The notes beneath the pieces were generated by a model. That model had not been told where the DNA came from. It worked only from the letters and a program-made list of their open reading frames with translations, and did not search any database. Positions 56,159 through 64,000 of a DNA stretch of 64,000 bases are shown piece by piece. The stretch is from Vanilla planifolia (Eukaryota > Streptophyta > Magnoliopsida > Asparagales > Orchidaceae): the NCBI GenBank assembly GCA_023846275.1, contig CM043875.1, positions 2,415,569-2,479,568 of the forward strand. The letters run 5' to 3'. Numbering within the stretch: position 1 is the stretch's first letter; every line of letters starts with the position of its first letter. Position numbers and translations under genes: made by a program.

Positions 56159-58559
56159 CTACAGAAATAGAAAAAAAAATTAAGATATATCAATTATTTT
56201 CATATGTAGATAGAACATCCTCAAAATAAGCAACTAAGACTGGGCAAAGTCTTTTCAAAATTTATCATTTGTATAGCTGAAATATACAAAAAGAGGACAT
56301 CGTCCAAATTATTAACAAAGTGAATAAACAAAAAGAAATGACATCTAAAGATATTCTGGTTCCTCAGAGGAGATTTTCCCAAAAAGCATTATGAGAACAA
56401 AGTCAACACACAAACACAAAAATCCTGAACAGATGCAAGCAGGCATAGAGCAAGAATTCAAGCATGCAGAAGATGTAAATTTAAGACTTACATGATCAGA
56501 TAGCATACAAATATCACTAACCATATATAAATGCACTAATATCCAACATCAGCAACAAAAACTACAAAACCTTATTTCTCCTAATTAAAACAAGCTAGAA
56601 TGAACTGTTAGTGTAAAATTATTAGTGAGCTTTCCACAAATGAAATGAGCATATTCCAGCATTTCTATGATCATGTCTAAACCAGGATAATCAACTCTTT
56701 TTTATCTTTTCTTTGATTGGAGTAGCCAACGTCTTTAGGAATGTACTCATTTTGATCCCACCAACTGTGCATAACCATACATTTCAGCTCACTTGTTCCA
56801 AATACATTTGCATACTTTATGTGCTAACATTTTGTGTCATACAGCAACATTTGGGTTTCATTGCAAACAATAGAAACTACCGTAACCCCAACAGCTGTTT
56901 TCTATCCAAATAAAATGTTGAATAAGGACCTTTATTTTAGATACTAATGTTGACATCACAAGACTTCCAATACTATTTTTTGAATGAAAAAGGAGAAAAA
57001 ATATGTAAGATGATCATCTTTCCTGAATACTTAATTCAAAGTAGTTAAATCCCAAAAGTAGTTCTCTTATATAACTAAATTGCATTCATATGATAAATTT
57101 TAGATCCACTATTGCATAACCAATTAGTCTTTTAAGTTTCTATTCATAAGTTAAAAATAGTTTTCCCATAAATTTTTGCATGCAAAATATCATTCATAAA
57201 ATATATTTGAAACAGCCTCCTCTTGAATGGGATGAAAGCAAATAAATCAAAAAAAAAGGATCCAAAGATCAGCCGCAATGTAATCCAAGTATAATAAGAA
57301 AATTCTTAGTCATATATGAGTAGGGATAATTGCTAGTCCCATAAGCCCTTTAAAGGATTTGATAATAACAAATTTAAAAATGAAATTCCTAACACTGTGT
57401 CAAGTGTTTTCAGGTATTTACATTTAAAATAATCATAGACAAGTGAATATAACTCGGCAGACATAAAGGTAATCAATAAGATTCAAAACACGTGACATTT
57501 CAAGACACTTAAGCTTAAGTTCAAAAAGAGGCTAAAGTTTAAATCTAAGTCAAAATCTAGATGTTATTTATGCCAAATATTGTACTTTTCAGTATTTACT
57601 ATGATTATTTAAATTGCAAAAAAAAGGTTTAAAAAATTCTCTCAACAAATCAACTTGAGGTTAGCATCGAATGATCTAATCTATTTATCAAAAGGGCTAA
57701 AGTGCTAAGAAGAGAGAATAATTTGTTTGTTCAGATCTGATCATCACAACAAAGTGACGCTCTAATGCTTTGTCTAAAATTGGCACAATCAAACTATGGC
57801 AACAAAGCACTATGTTGAAGGTGTAAACACAGTCTTCTCACAAGAAGGCAAGTGAACTGCATTTTATAAAAAATGAGCAGCTTTGTCACAATTTTAATCT
57901 TTTTGTTAATGTTAATTAAAATATTTTCTTAGAAAAACTTTTTAATTACATTTGAAAGAGATACTGTGAAATTGCAATAATGAAAGACACATAAGATTTT
58001 TTAAGCGGTTTGACAGATACACATGTCTGCATTCACCTATAACCATGAGAGACCTGAGTTATTACAATTCATTACTTCCTCAAAAAAAAGTAGATGAAAT
58101 ACCCTAACACATAAGATCTTCAAAGATCAAAAGACAAGAGCTATATAAAGGTAACATATAGTAGCCAAAAAACAACAACAAATACCACAAGTAAAAGCAA
58201 GAAAAGTACAACTTTTTAACAATAAAACCAATACAACAAAAGCCTCAAACTTACGAATAACTAGTGACACACTAAATGATATTACCAAATGAAAGTTGAA
58301 TGAAGAATGAAAAGTTTGTCGGCACAATGGCTTTTAGAAAAGATCTAGAAATCTGAAATGAGTGAAGCTCCTTCAACATAGTAAAGATGATAAAATTGAT
58401 TCCTTTTCTTAATTATTCTTGCATAAACTTCTCTCAATATTTAATCTATTTATAAGCAAATAACTCTCAAAGCATCGAATATGGCATCACCAATGGATAA
58501 ATAACAACCATAATTCATTTCCCAAAGAGGTTAAACTAGTTGTTACAGATTTTTGTTCA

Positions 58560-59160
58560 CATTTGTATTGTATAATAGACTTATCATATTGTAGAATAAC
58601 TCAAAATGAACTACTCGAATAGTAAATTAGACTATACAACTATCCTTGACTTTAGCATTGCATAGTTTAGAAACCAATCATACTTCACTATAAACAAGTA
58701 TCATACTGTACCAAAATTATTTGGTTTATGAATGGTAAAGATAAGTTCATCTATTTGATTTGACTGTATTGTATAATAAAATAATACCATATTGTACAAA
58801 ATTCTTAGATTATCCATTTCACTCATCTTTTTATACTCAGATTATTGGTTGTACAACATGAAATTCTCAACTCTTATATTTTTTTCTCATAATCCTAAGT
58901 ATGAATTTAATCATACTATATGACAACACATATTGTGTTGTAAAACTATAATTAACGCATGACCTAAAAAATGTTCTTACTTTCCTTTGAAGAGTGTATT
59001 GATAAAACAATTGATAATGCCGTACAATATGAAGGATTGTACTATACAATATAATGGATTTATTATCAACACACATAATCGAATTGTGTCATTTTATTTT
59101 GTAATACACATGGTCTAATAATGATCATACTATGCGATAATTATCTCGCACTGTATAATT
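58560..59160. repeat. Second cluster of TATTGTACAATA-like motifs
   Basis: Near-palindromic motifs such as ATTGTATAAT, CCATATTGTACAAAATT, GGTTGTACAACATG, GCCGTACAATATG and GGATTGTACTATACAAT recur at irregular spacing of about 35-60 bases. The cluster resembles the one at 39.44-39.85 kb and is probably the same degenerate repeat family. Confidence 0.4.
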
Positions 59161-60349
59161 AGTGTAACTTTAATTTATTTGAAAATTTAGATTTTATCTT
59201 ATGCTCATCTATATGATTAAATTTTAGTTTATAAAGATTGACTCTCAAGACTAAGAAAGATTTCACTAATTAGTTATGAGAATGCAAGTGAACATGAAAA
59301 ATGGGTTGTGATGGAACACAACTGATTTGGATATAAATGAGATCCTAAATATCACAACTAAATATTACATAGGATTTAGAATTCTAGATGTTACAAAAAG
59401 TAAAAAAAATACTCATGATAATTGCCACATCATAAAGAGCAAGTTCTTTTATGATGGAACCATTATGTGAAGCACACCTTTGATGAAGTATCATGGTGAT
59501 ACACAATACCATCACATCTTGAATCAACTTATACTCATCCTGAGACATCAACTTAAATAATATATTAGTAAACTTGACTATATGATTTTGATATCATCAA
59601 ATTCCTAAATAGGATCATGGGATTAACAAAAGGCTTTGTGTTGATCAAATAGTTTGGTTTATTTATGGAATGTAGTAAAATAAGTCAAAACTAGGCAAAA
59701 CTGCATTTCCTTTGCCCATGAATGCTTCAAGGATCCAAAATATGTAATAATTAGGATAAAGAAACCATGTCAAAATAAAATAATGCAAGTAAACTTTTTT
59801 CAAAGCATGCTATGCTTGCTTTTAAATTTGCATCCAGCCAATGGTCAAAAATAATTTCTCAAAACTTATATAGTCATTTTAGAACTGCTATGCATCCATT
59901 GGTAAAAAAATAATCACATAATATTTACATCTTCATATGTCCTCCAACAACTAGGTGCTCTTGCAAAACAAGTCCTAGGCAGCTTGTCCAAGCTATCCCT
60001 TTTGTTGTTCAAGCAATCAATCACAATCTCAAGTGAATAAAAAAATTGAACACAACATAATGCCATTTGTATTAAATTTGATTAAATTAACTATCATGCT
60101 GAGTACCATTTCTTTGCTAAATCAGATTTTGGCTACAAATTAAATTCATCGTGCTGTTTCCATAATGTTGCATTAATAACTCATTTTTGCATATATCTAG
60201 ATCTGCGATGTAATGGTAACTTTGATTACATATCCTTAAAAGTAGGTAATACAAAATAATGCTATATTTACAATAAGAGGTTGATTAAATGAATCTGTTA
60301 ATGCTATTGGCTCGATTAATTAAAAAATCTTGACACCTAAGCATGTGAG

Positions 60350-62150
60350 AATGATAGGTGAATCAAACATTGCTCATGGTTAATGGGCCACCTCTTATCA
60401 CAATGTCTTTCTCTCACAATCAGGATAGCCTACCATGCCCAAGTGCTCCCTTCAAGCCCAGGTGTCACAGCTTATGCAATGTCAAGAAGAGATGTCTTGG
60501 GTTATCCTTGAACACGATCACATTAGGGCAATGCAAACCCTCAACTTGTAATGGGCCCTCAAGCTCCCATAGTTGCTTCTATTGCAATGGTTGCTATTCT
60601 TGCTCCTACACTCCCTTCATAAGTGGCTGCCTAAACTACTCCACAACAATCATAGGTTTTGAAACCTCTCCCCAATTTAATGACCTCAATTTGGGTGATT
60701 TCTATCCATCCTGATCCAATACCTCCAACTCTTCCTGTACCCCATACTCCACACACACATGCATAAGCTATAGGCTATAAGAGAAAGAACCTAAATCCAT
60801 TGAACCAATCCTCACATCTTTCTCCATTAACCCCGAGATATTTTGAGCAGAGTTCTTAAGACCAACTTGTAACTTTCTTTGAGAATGAAGGCCTTGATAT
60901 ATATTTGCAAAAATACTGTATGACAATGGGGAAGCACATTGTGTTGGACATCGCTCATTGTTGTGCCTTCTCAACATGCATTAAGGAACTTACCCTTCAT
61001 AGATTCTATATGTTTATCCTCATTTTTCTAGTATGTCTCGTCAATAGTCGTTACCCTGGAAGCCAGCAAATTATCTATTCCACATCCTCCAAGAAGAGGA
61101 TGAACATCTCAACCACTAACCCAAGCAATTTGACACAAAAGAATGTCAAATTGAACTGAACACAAAGTAAGTCTAGCCTTAGTCAATGGCTTGAACCCTA
61201 GCGAGTTGAGCAAGTCTCTTTCATTCGAGTGCACAAACATTTTTACAAATAGTGCAACAATTCATCACCCGTTATTCAACTCCAAAGAAGATAGCGAGAA
61301 GAAGCTAGCACAAGGACCTACTTACTATGATTGACCACATCGATAAGAAGGGACCCACTGATCCTCCTCGACCTCAATCTTAGCAACAAGTTTCGACCCA
61401 AAAGCCTCGAGGCAACTTTTTTGTTGGCAAACATCCACCTAGATCTGCGAAGGAACCTATTCTCATGATAGCTCGTATTGGACTCTCACAAATATGCATT
61501 GGGATCTTCACCCCTTAGAAAGTCTAGTAACATACAACTTGATCATAAAAACTCGGGTGGATTTTAAAGGAGGCGGGAGAAAATGTGTCAATCAATCATT
61601 CATAGAAGCAGGCAAAGAGGTAAAATTAGTCCCTTAACGAATTTGAATTCATCCTCCTAAAGCCTAGCTAATGTAGTTGCAAGTAAAGCATGGGAAGCAA
61701 GGCAGGACAAGCGAGAGTTCTTGGATTAGGATGGGCTACGATCACCAAAAAAGGGCCCATTAGTTCACAAAAAAAAATTGAGATAGGCTCTTATAGCATT
61801 CCCCCCACCCCTTCCTCCCCCCACCCACACACACAATCGGACGTGAAGGCTTCCTCTCATCCGACTCAAGTAGTTACACCAAATAAAGAAAAATGTTATT
61901 CTTCTTTTTAAACTTTTTTTTATCAAAGCCTACAAAAAGCTACTCTTTACTCAAGTTCCCAATAAAGGTCATCCTTTCATTGATTGATTCTTATCGTATT
62001 TTCTTTTTTTTTCATGTTTTTTTGTTTACGAACAGGGGATGTATCGAAGCTTAAGTTGTCTAGGGAACTAGAAATACTACTCCCAAAAGGAGCACAACAA
62101 GAGTAAGAGCAACCATGGGAGCCTGAGGGCCTATTGCAAGAGCAAGGGCT
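60350..62150. other. GC-richer stretch, possible retroelement debris
   Basis: Composition rises compared with the flanks, and several broken open stretches occur on the plus strand, including a 118-codon frame at 60358. None contains a domain I recognise. Interspersed frames and the lack of splice-site logic suggest an old transposable element rather than a host gene. Confidence 0.3.
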
Positions 62151-62279
62151 ACAAGAGTTTTCATTTCCTTAGTTTAATTGATGATAAACCTAGGAATAAC
62201 TTATAACATCTCTTCTTGACATGGTATAAACTACAACATCTTGGCTTAAAGAGAATACTCAAATATGGTAAGATGCTCT

Positions 62280-62800
62280 AGATTGAGAAAGGAAAGCACC
62301 TCAATATAAAAGTAGGCCTTTTCCATGGTTGTCCTTCAATATGCCTGTCATCATCAAGTCTAATAGTTGCAAAAAATAGCATGTCCAAACAACCTAAATC
62401 GATGCACTTAAAGCTTACTCTCACGTGCTCCATTAACTTTCCCAAAATATACTTATTTCTAATCATATACTTTCAAATATAGCCATTCATTTGCTTAAGC
62501 ATCCTTATCTCTATAACACTCAATATATTTGTATTTTTTGACTTCACATGCCAATATTCAATACCATATAATATCTTCAATCTCATTTTAATTTTATAAC
62601 ATTTACTTTTAAACTTTAATATGACATTTCAATCACATAACATATTAAGAGTATACCTCCATTCCATTCAAAAAAATATAGAAACTATTATTGATATCTC
62701 TAAAAGTTCTTCAACATTTTAAAGTATACACTTGAATAATAAAATCTCTCATTCCCATTTGCCTTTTATAATTAAACTTGTTTTTCACCCATATTAATTA
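62280..62800 (-). mobile_element. RTE-type LINE remnant, end of the reverse-transcriptase ORF
   Basis: Reading the minus strand from right to left, pieces line up with the conserved C-terminal part of plant RTE-type LINE proteins: MEWRYTLNMLCD (pattern WMKWRSASGVLCD), then KFKSKCYKIKMRLKILYGIE with YWHVK (pattern KFYRTAIRPAMLYGTECWAVK), IEIRMLKQMNGYI (pattern AEMRMLRWMCGYT), IRNKYILGKL (pattern IRNEYIRGKLGVA) and a RLFGHA-like segment (pattern RLRWFGHV). Frame changes and stops (for example within the GYI-to-KYM segment near 62466) show it is dead. It lies in the same orientation as the adenylate kinase gene. Family assignment rests on the recalled pattern, not an alignment. Confidence 0.65.
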
Positions 62801-64000
62801 TCACATAAGAAATAGGTAATATTTGTATCAAACTTGTTCACAACCTTATTATACTAATACTAACTCTTTACCCCTAACCTATTCTCATAGCCTTACAAAA
62901 CCTACTCATCAAATGCTATCATAATACTGAGAAGCATCTAAGTTAGGTTCTTTGTTTCTAACAAGCTATACTAAAATGATGATTCTTTATATCAGTCTTT
63001 CCTATGTTTTCAACTTTTCCTAAATGAATAGATTTCCCTTTATGAGATCATAATTTTTCAATTTTTCTAGATAAAAACTAGGATTTTCTTAATTCAATAA
63101 AACTAATTTCCAAATTTCACCCTCACATAAGCATTTTAAGGAGATTGATTATTTCCAATAGTGATCCATACTTGCATGAACCCCCTCAATATAACTCCAA
63201 AATCGCACCCAACAACAAGATTAAGGATTCCAATAATGCCATAATACTTTTTTTCCACTTTATTTACATCAAATCCGCCATAGCCTTTTGTTGTATGTAT
63301 TTTTCCTAATCAAAATACTTGTTGCATACCATTTATCCTTAGATCTATCATCAAAGAATAATGGCATTCTCAACATATAAAAGATTATAATGGAGATGAG
63401 AGAATGACACTAATGGAGATGTAAGGCATCAACCAAACCCCCTATTGAGGAGACTATTTGTACCCTTCTTAGTCTATTTAACCTTAAAATTAGCAACATG
63501 GTTTTGGTGAAGAGAGGATAACCTTCAGAATAAAAGCTTCCAAAAAACAAATCCTTTGCTTGATTCCCCTCACTCCCCCTTCTTTTATTGAACAATACCC
63601 TAAGAATAACATGGAAGGAAATAAACCTTAATTTTCCCATCCAATATTAACATATTAAATGCATAACTCATGATTATATTCTAGATTTGAATCACCAACA
63701 AATACTCTATTAGCTCCTTCAAAATTCAAGATCACACAATCTCTTGTTTCATCTATTGCATAATGATCAGATGGTTTGATCAACATTCCTATAGAATTCC
63801 TTCAGTTGAACTCCTATGATAGTTGAAATATGCTCCTATCACTGCCTTCAATCTGGCAACTAAACTTTTCGATAATCTCCAGTTCCATTTATAAGGTTTT
63901 TTTTTGTGTATTCAATGATTCTTTTTGCTTTTGGGTTTTGACATTCACCAAAGTACTCTTCCAGCTTTAATCCCAACATGAAGATACGATCATGACTCTT

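Larger units (their letters stand above)
56159..64000 (-). other. Apparent long intron of the adenylate kinase gene
   Basis: From the acceptor TTTCTGTAG next to 56158 to the window edge I found no P-loop exon on the minus strand. The interval is AT-rich. It holds a motif cluster at 58.56-59.16 kb, a retroelement-like stretch at about 60.36-62.15 kb, and an RTE-type LINE remnant at about 62.28-62.8 kb. Nothing else is recognisable. Confidence 0.45.

Noticed and set aside
60358-60714. 118-codon Cys- and Ser-rich frame
   Set aside because: It has no recognisable domain or conserved cysteine spacing, and it lies in a stretch that looks like worn transposon DNA.

Overview
This is a plant nuclear genomic window. 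It is AT-rich, and its genes are broken by many short GT-AG introns. The coding exons of two genes (the neprosin-domain gene and the acid phosphatase) are strikingly GC-rich at third positions compared with the AT-rich DNA around them. That pattern is typical of commelinid monocots; a banana or ginger-type genome (Zingiberales) is my best guess, but the sequence does not prove it.

Layout from left to right: (1) 2.5-6.7 kb, plus strand: a TRM/LONGIFOLIA-like protein with a VAKLMGL motif and a C-terminal DUF4378 domain. (2) 8.5-9.3 kb, minus strand: one or two orphan exons that I do not recognise. (3) 14.0-26.5 kb, minus strand: a complete 1,257-residue PB1-domain Raf-like kinase of the plant B group. 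Its eight coding exons were traced in phase throughout, it has a 6.1 kb intron filled with transposon debris, and two G-boxes one helical turn apart lie upstream. (4) 27.2-30.2 kb: an old dispersed repeat split by a 2.3 kb solo LTR with a clean 5-bp target duplication. (5) 33.3-35.6 kb, minus strand: a decayed, intron-bearing copy of mitochondrial chaperonin CPN60. (6) 41.2-43.2 kb, plus strand: a 410-residue neprosin-domain protein. (7) 46.2-49.8 kb, plus strand: ribosomal protein L23 (uL14, 140 residues), with a 3 kb intron carrying two copies of a candidate structured RNA. (8) 51.6-53.0 kb, plus strand: a class IIIB acid phosphatase or vegetative-storage-like HAD protein. (9) 53.3-56.2 kb, minus strand: the last three exons of a plastid-type adenylate kinase. 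Its P-loop exons were not found and probably lie beyond the right edge. Inside its apparent long intron is an RTE-type LINE remnant.

The genes do not form a pathway; this is an ordinary gene-poor plant region with unrelated housekeeping and stress-type genes. I found no clear evidence of a new biological system. The observations most worth checking are the duplicated structured RNA in the RPL23 intron (base pairs are kept by paired changes between copies), the loss of the last acidic HAD motif in the phosphatase, the G-box pair at the kinase promoter, and a degenerate array of about 75 bp units inside the kinase intron. Coordinates of exons were derived by hand from splice sites and reading phase.
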